Shown here piece after piece: positions 1 through 5,609 of a stretch of DNA of 7,406 nucleotides (positions are counted from its first letter, which is position 1; every line of letters begins with the position of its first letter). Origin of the DNA: Nitrospirae bacterium RBG_19FT_COMBO_42_15 (GTDB lineage Bacteria > Nitrospirota > CAKKRA01 > 9FT-COMBO-42-15); NCBI GenBank assembly GCA_001803815.1, contig MHEL01000075.1:1-7406 (forward strand), written 5' to 3'. The notes under the pieces are model-generated. The model ran no database searches. It was given only the letters and a program-made list of their open reading frames with translations, and was not told the DNA's origin. Position numbers and translations under genes: made by a program.

Positions 1-317
1 GACTATGGGAGACAGTTAAAAAGGATCTGCAGAAGGGTTTGAAAGAGGGCGTTGCATATGTAAAAGAGGGCGCAATTGTTGCAAGGCAAAAGGCAGAGGT
101 GCTCGGCGAAGAGGCAAAGAGGCAGTATAAGATTCTTAATCTGAAGTCAAAGGCTCACAAAGGCATATCAGAGCTCGGCGGCAAGATATACGGTTTGAGC
201 TCAAAGGCAGTAAATCCTTTGCGCAATAAGGATGTAAAGGATATTGTTGCAAGGATAAAAAATTTAGAGGCTCAGATATCAAAGCTTGAGGGAAAAGGAA
301 AGGTAAAGAAAAGATAG
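1..317 (+). CDS. 3' part of an uncharacterised small helical protein
   Basis: The reading frame is open from base 3 to the TAG at 315-317 and has no stop before the window edge, so the gene probably begins upstream; 104 residues are visible. A TTG at 39 is the first conventional start codon inside the window, but the frame upstream of it (LWETVKKDLQKG) continues the same Lys/Glu-rich helical pattern, so I do not take it as the true start. The visible protein is almost entirely charged and helical, with alternating KEG, KAE and EEAKRQ stretches, a central ELGGKIYGLSSKA segment, and a C-terminal heptad-like stretch (IVARIKNLEAQISKLEG) that could form a coiled coil. There is no signal peptide or membrane segment in the visible part. 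I do not recognise the family or a function. It is separated from the downstream operon by 184 bases containing their own promoter, so it is probably a separate transcription unit. Confidence 0.75.
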   Translation, partial: LWETVKKDLQKGLKEGVAYVKEGAIVARQKAEVLGEEAKRQYKILNLKSKAHKGISELGGKIYGLSSKAVNPLRNKDVKDIVARIKNLEAQISKLEGKGKVKKR

Positions 318-352
318 GCGGCATCCTTTGAGGGATAAGAATTTAGGCTTGC

Positions 353-382
353 TTGACAAAAGCTGTTATAGCATGATATAAA
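353..382 (+). promoter_or_regulatory. sigma70-type promoter for the downstream operon
   Basis: A perfect -35 box TTGACA (353-358) is followed after 18 bases by TATAAA (377-382); an ATATAA reading at 376-381 gives a 17-base spacer. Both boxes are near consensus. Transcription should start near 388-390, giving a leader of about 112 bases before the antiporter ATG at 502. It lies 35 bases after the stop of the preceding gene. No other promoter this good was seen in the window, so it probably drives the whole 502-7406 operon. Confidence 0.7.
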
Positions 383-385
383 CTT

Positions 386-431
386 ACAAAAGCGGACTGA
401 CGCGCCTGAGGCTTTTGTTAAGATATTCAGG
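386..431 (+). promoter_or_regulatory. structured 5' leader, possible pseudoknot
   Basis: ACAAAAGC (386-393) is the exact reverse complement of GCTTTTGT (411-418), giving an 8-bp stem around a 17-base loop. If transcription starts at 388-390, four to six of these pairs remain in the RNA. Within the loop, CCTGA (405-409) is the exact complement of TCAGG (427-431) just beyond the stem, and G410 can wobble with U426, so an H-type pseudoknot is possible. It lies between the promoter and the terminator hairpin at 438-488, where an aptamer or other sensor of an attenuation device would sit. I could not match it to a riboswitch class I know. The pairing is seen; the regulatory role is inferred. Confidence 0.4.
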
Positions 432-437
432 AGAGAG

Positions 438-488
438 GGCTGGTAGAAGTGCTGAAATTAAAGTGTTTCTGCCGGCCTTTTTTATTTT
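438..488 (+). terminator. intrinsic terminator in the leader (attenuator)
   Basis: Bases 438-452 pair with 463-477 along 15 consecutive positions (Watson-Crick plus G-U), starting GGCTGG/CCGGCC at the base, with a 10-base loop TGAAATTAAA. The stem is followed at once by TTTTTTATTTT (478-488), and a purine run GAGAGAG (431-437) faces the T tract. This is a convincing rho-independent terminator. It ends only 3 bases before the ribosome binding site of the antiporter gene and lies downstream of the promoter at 353-382, so it should control read-through into the operon rather than end the previous gene. It could also define a short stand-alone RNA of about 100 bases. Confidence 0.7.
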
Positions 489-491
489 AGG

Positions 492-497
492 AAGGAG
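492..497 (+). promoter_or_regulatory. ribosome binding site fixing the antiporter start
   Basis: AAGGAG lies 4 bases before the ATG at 502. It supports that start over an upstream in-frame TTG at 415, which has no comparable site and whose reading would run through the leader hairpins. The ATG at 498-500 is out of frame. Confidence 0.75.
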
Positions 498-501
498 ATG
501 T

Positions 502-1515
502 ATGCTTCTCTTGTGGCTTCAATTTATTGTATGCTCAGCAATAATTGTATTTTCCGGAATAAGGTTGTCAAAATACGGCGATGTTATTGCAGAAAAAACA
601 GGCCTTGGCAGGGCATGGATAGGCCTAATCCTGATGGCGAGTGTAACATCTCTGCCTGAGCTGATTACCGGCATAAGCTCTGTTGCCATTATAGGCTCCC
701 CTAATATTGCCCTTGGGGATGTGATGGGAAGCTGTGTATTTAATCTTGCTATTATTGCCTTAATGGATATCTTTCATGGCTCTGACCCCATATTTCACAA
801 AGCTGAACACGGCCACATACTTTCAGCAGGCTTTGGCGTTATACTTATTGGGTTTGCATCTATTTCCATACTTGTAAACCAAAACTTTCCCTCTTTTTTT
901 CATATAGGCCTTTACACGCCTCTGATTTTAATAACCTATGCCATTGGCATCAGAGGCATATACTATTTTGAGAAGAGAAGGATAGCAGACTTTGTAGGCG
1001 ATTTAACAGAAGCCACAAAATATGATTACATAACTACAAAGGAGGCAGGAATCAAATATGCCATAAATGCCTTAGTAATTATTGCAGTAGCAACATGGCT
1101 CCCCTTCATCGGCGACAGGCTTGCTGAGGAGACAGGGCTTGGAAGGAGCTTTATCGGGACTGTATTTATTGCTATGACTACGTCGCTTCCTGAATTAGTT
1201 GTATCTATTTCTGCTTTAAGGATCGGCGCCACTGATATGGCAATTGCGAATCTTTTTGGGAGCAATCTGTTTGATATTGTAATACTTGCAATAGATGATA
1301 TATTTTACCTCAAAGGTCCTATCCTATTAGATGTCTCGGTAAATCATGCTGTAACCGGGTTTATGGCAGTGGTTATGACTGGCGTAACAATCGTGAGCCT
1401 CACCTATCGTCTTGAGAAAAAGGCCTTTTTAAGGCTCGGATGGGACGCTGTTGCTATATTATTGGCCTTTTTTGTAAACATATACCTGCTTTACTCCTTG
1501 AGGGGAGCCGGGTAA
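502..1515 (+). CDS. CaCA-family sodium/calcium antiporter (YrbG-like)
   Basis: 337 residues, an inner-membrane cation exchanger of the Na+/Ca2+ antiporter family, expected to swap Ca2+ (or a related cation) against Na+ or H+. The two inverted alpha repeats are clear: repeat 1 has ASVTSLPEL (A46-L54) and GSCVFN (76-81); repeat 2 has AMTTSLPEL (A224-L232) and GSNLFD (253-258). By comparison with the archaeal exchanger NCX_Mj, the ion-binding residues are present: Glu53 and Glu231 of the SLPE motifs, Thr/Ser before them, Ser77/Asn81 and Ser254/Asp258. About ten hydrophobic segments span the protein, with a charged central loop near 156-183 joining the halves, and the length is normal for the family. 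The only deviation noted is Cys78 where GSN is usual. The ATG at 502 has a good ribosome binding site. The TAA overlaps the next ATG (TAATG). Transcription is probably controlled by the leader terminator. Family assignment is firm; ion specificity is not shown. Confidence 0.92.
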   Translation: MLLLWLQFIVCSAIIVFSGIRLSKYGDVIAEKTGLGRAWIGLILMASVTSLPELITGISSVAIIGSPNIALGDVMGSCVFNLAIIALMDIFHGSDPIFHKAEHGHILSAGFGVILIGFASISILVNQNFPSFFHIGLYTPLILITYAIGIRGIYYFEKRRIADFVGDLTEATKYDYITTKEAGIKYAINALVIIAVATWLPFIGDRLAEETGLGRSFIGTVFIAMTTSLPELVVSISALRIGATDMAIANLFGSNLFDIVILAIDDIFYLKGPILLDVSVNHAVTGFMAVVMTGVTIVSLTYRLEKKAFLRLGWDAVAILLAFFVNIYLLYSLRGAG

Positions 1516-2420
1516 TGGCAAGGATAGTAATCTTTACCGATTTGGATGGCACACTACTGCACCCCAAGTCCTACTCATTTAATGCAGCGCTGCCAGCGCT
1601 GAATCTGATAAAAGAAAAAGAGATACCCCTTATCCTCTGCTCCAGCAAGACAAAGGCAGAGATAGAAGTCTGGAGAAAACGGCTTGAGAATTTTCACCCG
1701 TTTATCTCAGAGAATGGCGGCGGGATATTTATACCAGAGAGATATTTTTCTTTTACTATTGATGCAGAAATAAAAGGCGGCTATAGAATAATTACACTCG
1801 GCAGGCCTTACAGCGAGACAAGAAATGCCTTTATTGAAATTCGCAAAAGACTTAAAATAAAGGTAAAGGGATTCGGCGATATGCTGACAGAAGAGATAGC
1901 AGAGCTTGCCGGCCTTCCATTATCCGAAGCCATGCTTGCAAAGGCGCGGGATTTTGATGAGCCGCTTATATTTGAAGAAGAACCCCCCTTTAATTCCCCC
2001 CTTACTAAGGGGGGAGTAAGAGGGGTTGTAGAAGGATTTTTAGATGCAATTGAAGATGCAGGCCTGCACTGGACGCATGGAAGATTCTACCACCTCCTCG
2101 GCGATAATGATAAGGGAAAGGCTGTTAAAATTTTAAAAGGATTTTATGAAAAGGAATATGGTAAGATTACAACAATCGGGCTTGGCGATAATCTCAATGA
2201 CCTTCCGATGTTAAAAGAGGTTGACCACCCTATACTTGTCAGGAGGGGAGATGGAAGCTATGAAGAGAGGATAATGGCTCCAAATCTGATAAAAGCAGAA
2301 GGTATCGGGCCTGAGGGATGGAACAGGGCGGTTTTGAGCATACTTACCGGAAGTCATTCCCACGAAAGTGGGAATTCAGAGAAAAGCGAAGGAACTGGAT
2401 TCCTGCTTCCGCAGGAATGA
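1515..2420 (+). CDS. mpgP: HAD-IIB phosphatase, mannosyl-3-phosphoglycerate phosphatase family
   Basis: 301 residues, cytoplasmic. The family removes phosphate from mannosyl- (or glucosyl-) 3-phosphoglycerate to give the glycosylglycerate. HAD motifs are in order: DLDGT (9-13) with nucleophile Asp9 and acid/base Asp11; SSKT (43-46); the family signature ENGGGIF (66-72); a motif III lysine in DKGKAVK (199-205); and GDNLND (224-229) for Mg2+. The ATG overlaps the antiporter stop (TAATG) and AGGGGAG at 1501-1507 serves as ribosome binding site. Two palindromic repeats are embedded: one adds about 16 residues near 157-172 (PPFNSPLTKGG...), the other makes residues 280-301 and carries the stop codon. 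Removing both leaves about 263 residues, close to family length, so the catalytic core looks complete. The insertion lies in the cap region and may or may not be tolerated. The phosphoglycerate substrate is supported by the glycosyltransferases downstream; whether the sugar is glucose or mannose is unknown. Confidence 0.88.
   Translation: MARIVIFTDLDGTLLHPKSYSFNAALPALNLIKEKEIPLILCSSKTKAEIEVWRKRLENFHPFISENGGGIFIPERYFSFTIDAEIKGGYRIITLGRPYSETRNAFIEIRKRLKIKVKGFGDMLTEEIAELAGLPLSEAMLAKARDFDEPLIFEEEPPFNSPLTKGGVRGVVEGFLDAIEDAGLHWTHGRFYHLLGDNDKGKAVKILKGFYEKEYGKITTIGLGDNLNDLPMLKEVDHPILVRRGDGSYEERIMAPNLIKAEGIGPEGWNRAVLSILTGSHSHESGNSEKSEGTGFLLPQE
1981..2027. repeat. palindromic repeat inserted in frame within the phosphatase gene
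   Basis: Imperfect dyad of 47 bases. The inner arm CCCCCCTT (1996-2003) pairs with AAGGGGGG (2007-2014) around a 3-base loop, and the outer arm AACCCC (1981-1986) pairs with GGGGTT (2022-2027), with partial pairing between. Its translation (PPFNSPLTKGGVRGVV) breaks an otherwise ordinary HAD protein. I recognise this C-run/G-run element and its SPLTKGG-type peptide as a common dispersed repeat in several bacterial groups; that is recalled knowledge and not a search result. Confidence 0.8.
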
Positions 2421-2421
2421 C
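2353..2421. repeat. dispersed palindromic repeat of GTCATTCC...GGAATGAC type
   Basis: Terminal arms GTCATTCC (2353-2360) and GGAATGAC (2414-2421) are exact inverted copies. Inside are two smaller hairpins: TTCCCAC/GTGGGAA with a GAAA loop (2357-2374) and ATTCCTGC/GCAGGAAT with a TTCC loop (2399-2418), plus near-paired ATTCAG/CTGGAT. The 69-base unit matches the general form of a very common dispersed repeat (GTCATTCCCGC...GCGGGAATGAC). It lies across the 3' end of the phosphatase gene and supplies its stop codon (TGA, 2418-2420). Confidence 0.85.
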
Positions 2422-2432
2422 ATTAATTGCTA

Positions 2433-2454
2433 CTCCGCAGCATTCTGCGCGGAG
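2433..2454 (+). promoter_or_regulatory. hairpin covering a Shine-Dalgarno-like site
   Basis: CTCCGCAG (2433-2440) can pair with CTGC (2445-2448) and GGAG (2451-2454), leaving a 2-base bulge and a CATT loop. The 3' arm contains the only strong Shine-Dalgarno-like run (GGAGG, 2451-2455) before the ATG at 2470, although its 14-base spacing is long. It may dampen translation of the glycosyltransferase, or may be just an extension of the neighbouring repeat. The structure is seen; the function is a guess. Confidence 0.3.
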
Positions 2455-2469
2455 GCTTATGAGATAAAA

Positions 2470-3687
2470 ATGGCAGATTTAGATAAGACAGACATACTTA
2501 TAGGCATAGCAAGCTATAATAATGCAAAGACCATTGATCATGTTGTGCGGGCAGTGGATGCAGGGCTTGCAAAATATTTTTCTGATAAAAAGGCTGTTAT
2601 AATAAACTCTGACGGCAGTTCAAAGGACGGCACACAGGATATAGTAAAGACCGCTGCACTTGATCATGCTGCAATGTTTTTAACATACCCTGTCTATCCT
2701 GCACATAGGATAAGCATGCCATACAACGGTATACCGGGCAAGGGGAGCGCATTCAAACTGATATTCCAGAAGGCAGTAGAGATGCAGGCAGACGCCTGCT
2801 GTGTGATTGACGCGGATTTAAGGAGCATTACTCCAGAGTGGATAGAACTGCTTCTGTCGCCGATAATCAAAGGCGGTTTTGATTTTGCTGCGCCCCTTTA
2901 CAGCAGACACAAGTATGACGGAACAATTACTAATTCTATAGTCTATCCAATGACAAGGGCTCTTTATGGACAGAGGGTGAGGCAGCCCATTGGCGGCGAC
3001 TTTGGTTTTTCAGGGAGGCTTGCAGAGTTTTATCTGAAACAGGATGTGTGGGAGACGCATGTAGCGCGCTTTGGCATAGATATCTGGATGACTACAGAGG
3101 CAATAGCTAATGGATTCAAGGTGTGCCAGACATTCCTCGGCGCAAAGATACATGACCCAAAAGACCCTGGCTCTGATTTAAGCGATATGCTTGTGCAGGT
3201 TGTTGTTACGCTGTTTAATCTGACAGAAAGGCATTATCAAAAATGGAAGGAGATAAAAGACTCAAAGGAAGTGCCAACCTGCGGCTTCAGATACCATGTC
3301 GGCCTTGAACCTGTTAAGGTGAACATAGGAAAGATGCTGGATATATTCAGAACAGGCATCAGTAATCTAAAGCCGCTCTGGACAGAGATAATGGGGCAGG
3401 GTGATTTTGGAGAGATAGAAAAAATAGGCGGGCTTTCTGACAGAGAATTCAGATTTCCTGCAGGGCTATGGACAGGTGTTGTCTATGATTATGCAATAGC
3501 CTATCACAAAAAAATGATGTCATCGGAGCACCTTATAAAATCACTCACGCCATTGTATCTCGGCAGGGCTGCATCATTTATGATGGAGGTGGAGGAGATG
3601 GAGCATCATAAGGTGGAAGAAGAGATAGAAAAGGTTTGCCTTGAATTTGAAAACCAAAAGGATTATCTTATCAATAACTGGAGGTGA
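2470..3687 (+). CDS. GT-A glycosyltransferase resembling mannosylglycerate synthase (GT78)
   Basis: 405 residues, cytoplasmic, no signal or membrane segment. The GT-A nucleotide-sugar fold is indicated by IGIASYNNAKT (11-21), PGKG (89-92), the metal-binding DAD (114-116), QPIGGDF (172-178), FGIDIWM (201-207) and a histidine in KIHDPKDP (226-233). Motif order, spacing, the C-terminal helical part (about 330-405) and total length recall the Rhodothermus mannosylglycerate synthase, where the DxD Asp and a late His bind Mn2+ and the GID Asp is catalytic; here these would be Asp116, His228 and Asp204. The likely role is transfer of a hexose from a nucleotide sugar to glycerate, 3-phosphoglycerate or a glycosylglycerate. 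The ATG at 2470 is chosen because upstream in-frame sequence is translated repeat (FRRND peptide); its ribosome binding site is weak. The C-terminus is rich in Glu/Lys and may be coiled coil. A general GT2 or GT81 assignment is the alternative; donor and acceptor are unknown. Confidence 0.82.
   Translation: MADLDKTDILIGIASYNNAKTIDHVVRAVDAGLAKYFSDKKAVIINSDGSSKDGTQDIVKTAALDHAAMFLTYPVYPAHRISMPYNGIPGKGSAFKLIFQKAVEMQADACCVIDADLRSITPEWIELLLSPIIKGGFDFAAPLYSRHKYDGTITNSIVYPMTRALYGQRVRQPIGGDFGFSGRLAEFYLKQDVWETHVARFGIDIWMTTEAIANGFKVCQTFLGAKIHDPKDPGSDLSDMLVQVVVTLFNLTERHYQKWKEIKDSKEVPTCGFRYHVGLEPVKVNIGKMLDIFRTGISNLKPLWTEIMGQGDFGEIEKIGGLSDREFRFPAGLWTGVVYDYAIAYHKKMMSSEHLIKSLTPLYLGRAASFMMEVEEMEHHKVEEEIEKVCLEFENQKDYLINNWR
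3680..3687 (+). promoter_or_regulatory. strong ribosome binding site overlapping a stop codon
   Basis: GGAGGTGA ends 4 bases before the ATG at 3692, and its last three bases are the TGA stop of the preceding glycosyltransferase. Terminating ribosomes therefore sit on the initiation site of the membrane protein gene, which favours coupled translation. It is the best Shine-Dalgarno match in the window. Confidence 0.75.
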
Positions 3688-3691
3688 TAAC

Positions 3692-4390
3692 ATGGAAAAT
3701 TTTATAAATGTATTGCTTGACCCTCTTAAAGATTTCTGGACAGGATTTATAGTGTTTGTGCCGAAATTTATTGCAATGGTTATTATATTTGCCGGAGGTG
3801 TAGTAATTGCATGGGGATTGAAATTACTGCTATTGAGGACATTGCTTGCAGCAAATTTTGACACATGGGCAGATAAGGCGGGTCTGACTGCAATAATAAG
3901 AAAAGGGGATATATGGGGGAAACCATCAGACCTCTCTGGGAAAATACTTTATTGGTTCATAGTTATTATATTTCTTATGATAGGCTTAAATGCGCTTCAG
4001 ATACAAACAATAGATAAGGTTGTATCGCAGTTCTTTCTATATCTCCCAAGGATATTTTCAGCCCTTCTGATATTTGTCATTGGTTATGTTATTGCAGGTT
4101 TTATAAGCAGGGCAGTATTAATAGCTGCTGTCAACAGCGGATACCATTATGCAAAGATTTTAGCCGAGGCAGTCAGATTAATGCTTATAGTATTCATATT
4201 AGCAATGGTTCTTGAGCAGCTTAGTGTGGCGCCGAGCATAGTGGTTGCAGCCTTCTCAATAATGTTTGGCGGTGTTGTAATCGCCCTTGCTATTGCCTTT
4301 GGCGTAGGAGGAATAGATGCGGCAAGAAGGATAATAGAAAAGGGCTCTGAGGAAAAGCAGGAAGCAGAGAAAGATGTTGAACATCTATAG
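3692..4390 (+). CDS. small membrane protein, MscS-like conserved TM helix family
   Basis: 232 residues with about five transmembrane helices (near 21-48, 83-103, 113-142, 161-177 and 182-206). Two segments repeat one pattern: FVPKFIAMVIIFAGGVVIA (22-40) and YLPRIFSALLIFVIGYVIA (117-135), as in the conserved TM helix domain found at the membrane end of MscS-type and CmpX-like proteins. The last helix ends in the typical AIAFGVGGIDAARR (200-213), followed by a charged tail. The cytoplasmic beta domain of true MscS channels is absent and the length is complete for the short form, so this is not a truncated gene. It may be a mechanosensitive or stress-related membrane protein; channel activity cannot be claimed. 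It starts 4 bases after the previous stop with a very strong ribosome binding site. Its place between two glycosyltransferase genes suggests a shared response, for example to osmotic change. Confidence 0.8.
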   Translation: MENFINVLLDPLKDFWTGFIVFVPKFIAMVIIFAGGVVIAWGLKLLLLRTLLAANFDTWADKAGLTAIIRKGDIWGKPSDLSGKILYWFIVIIFLMIGLNALQIQTIDKVVSQFFLYLPRIFSALLIFVIGYVIAGFISRAVLIAAVNSGYHYAKILAEAVRLMLIVFILAMVLEQLSVAPSIVVAAFSIMFGGVVIALAIAFGVGGIDAARRIIEKGSEEKQEAEKDVEHL

Positions 4391-4400
4391 GAGATAGGCT

Positions 4401-5609
4401 ATGGCAGATTTTTACCAGACAGGCGTCATTATCACGCTTCACAAGCTCGGCAGGCCGAGCCTTGAGAAGATAGAATCAGAAATTGTTGAATTTTCAAAGC
4501 AGAGGCCGATAGCTCTTGTGCTTCCTGCGCTGTATACTGAGTTTCAGGCAGATGCAATAAAGGGGATAGTGGAGGAGCTTAAGAAGGTTAAATATGTGCA
4601 GGAGATAGTCCTTACGCTTGGCAGGGCAACAGACGAGCAGTTTAAAGAGGTTAAAAAGTTTATGTCTCAAATCCCTTATGAGGTGAAGGTCATCCATAAT
4701 GAAGGAAAAAGGGTAAAAGAGATATATGCCACTCTTGAAAGAAATGGTCTATCGCCGGGAGAGGACGGCAAGGGACGCGCTACTTGGATTGCCTATGGAT
4801 ATATTATTGCCTCTGGCAAGTCTGATGTTATTGCCATTCATGACTGCGATATTATTACATACAACAGGGAGATGCTCGCAAGGCTCTGCTATCCAGTTGT
4901 GAACCCGCATATAGATGTAACCTTTTGCAAGGGTTTTTACAGCAGGGTGAGCGACAGGATGCACGGCAGGGTTACAAGGCTGTTGATAACGCCGCTTGTC
5001 AGGTCTTTGCAAAAGATTGTTGGTTTTCATCCCTTTCTTGTTTTCTTAGACAGCTTCAGATATCCTCTTGCAGGCGAGTTCTGCATGATTACGGATTTGG
5101 CAAGGGTAATGAGGATTCCATGGGACTGGGGCCTTGAGGTGGGTGTGCTCGCAGAGGTCTTTAGAAACTACTCCGCGCGCAGGGTTTCGCAGGTAGATAT
5201 TGCAGATAATTATGAGCACAAGCATCAGCCCCTTTCTGCTGAAGATGCACAGAAGGGGCTTATGAGGATGTGTGTGGATATATCTAAGACCATATTCAGG
5301 GTGCTTGCTGCTGAAGGCGTGGTCTTCTCAGACGCCTTCTTTAAGTCCCTTGAGGTGGCATATCTGAGATTTGCAGAGGATACCATGATGAAGTATGAGG
5401 CTGATGCAGCTATAAACGGCCTTGTCTTTGACAGGCATGAGGAGACAAAGGCAGTTGAGGCCTTTGCCAATGCCATAAAAAAGGCAGCGCAGATATTCAT
5501 AGAAAACCCCATGGGCACACCGCTTATACCTAACTGGAACAGGATTGGTTCAGCTATACCCGGCATCTTTGATATGCTAAAGAAGGCAGTGGATGAGGAT
5601 AATAAATAG
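4401..5609 (+). CDS. glycosyltransferase resembling glucosyl-3-phosphoglycerate synthase (GT81)
   Basis: 402 residues, cytoplasmic. The family transfers glucose from a nucleotide sugar to 3-phosphoglycerate. Points shared with mycobacterial GpgS, in order: a nucleotide-binding strand ALVLPALYTE (38-47), GKG (123-125), the metal site HDCD (147-150), CKGFYSR (176-182) before a GRVTRLLITPLV segment (189-200), PLAGEF (222-227, compare PLGGEY), WGLEVG (243-248, compare YGVEIG) and the EHKHQPLS region (272-279, compare HRNRPL). It is longer than the mycobacterial enzyme by a C-terminal helical extension (about 310-402) and by extra residues before GKG. It is a distant paralogue of the gene at 2470 and not a recent duplicate. 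AGGAG lies 7 bases before the ATG, only 10 bases after the previous stop. Together with the MPGP-type phosphatase upstream this gives a plausible two-step path to a glycosylglycerate. Sugar specificity is inferred; a glycolipid-making role is possible. Confidence 0.83.
   Translation: MADFYQTGVIITLHKLGRPSLEKIESEIVEFSKQRPIALVLPALYTEFQADAIKGIVEELKKVKYVQEIVLTLGRATDEQFKEVKKFMSQIPYEVKVIHNEGKRVKEIYATLERNGLSPGEDGKGRATWIAYGYIIASGKSDVIAIHDCDIITYNREMLARLCYPVVNPHIDVTFCKGFYSRVSDRMHGRVTRLLITPLVRSLQKIVGFHPFLVFLDSFRYPLAGEFCMITDLARVMRIPWDWGLEVGVLAEVFRNYSARRVSQVDIADNYEHKHQPLSAEDAQKGLMRMCVDISKTIFRVLAAEGVVFSDAFFKSLEVAYLRFAEDTMMKYEADAAINGLVFDRHEETKAVEAFANAIKKAAQIFIENPMGTPLIPNWNRIGSAIPGIFDMLKKAVDEDNK

Noticed and set aside
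386..488. Assignment of the leader to a known riboswitch class
   Set aside because: I looked for conserved blocks of Mn2+ (yybP-ykoY), fluoride, c-di-GMP and SAM-II type elements as I remember them and found none convincing, so no class name is given.
415..501. N-terminal extension of the antiporter from a TTG at 415
   Set aside because: The extension would translate the leader hairpins and terminator, has no ribosome binding site, and adds 29 residues unlike the family. The ATG at 502 has AAGGAG 4 bases upstream.
1440..1514. Earlier in-frame start for the phosphatase
   Set aside because: It would lie wholly inside the antiporter coding region, and the family start (a few residues before DLDGT) matches the ATG at 1515.
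1981..2027. Intrinsic terminator inside the phosphatase gene
   Set aside because: The hairpin is strong but is followed by GTAGAAGGA with no T tract on the + strand, so it should not act as a rho-independent terminator there.
1981..2421. CRISPR array or IS element around the two repeats
   Set aside because: The repeats are of different sequence, occur once each, have no regular spacers, and no transposase or cas gene is present.
2368..2469. Longer N-terminus for the MGS-like transferase
   Set aside because: The extra 34 residues are translated repeat (ending CFRRND) followed by the intergenic hairpin. This peptide is a known by-product of the repeat and not part of the enzyme.
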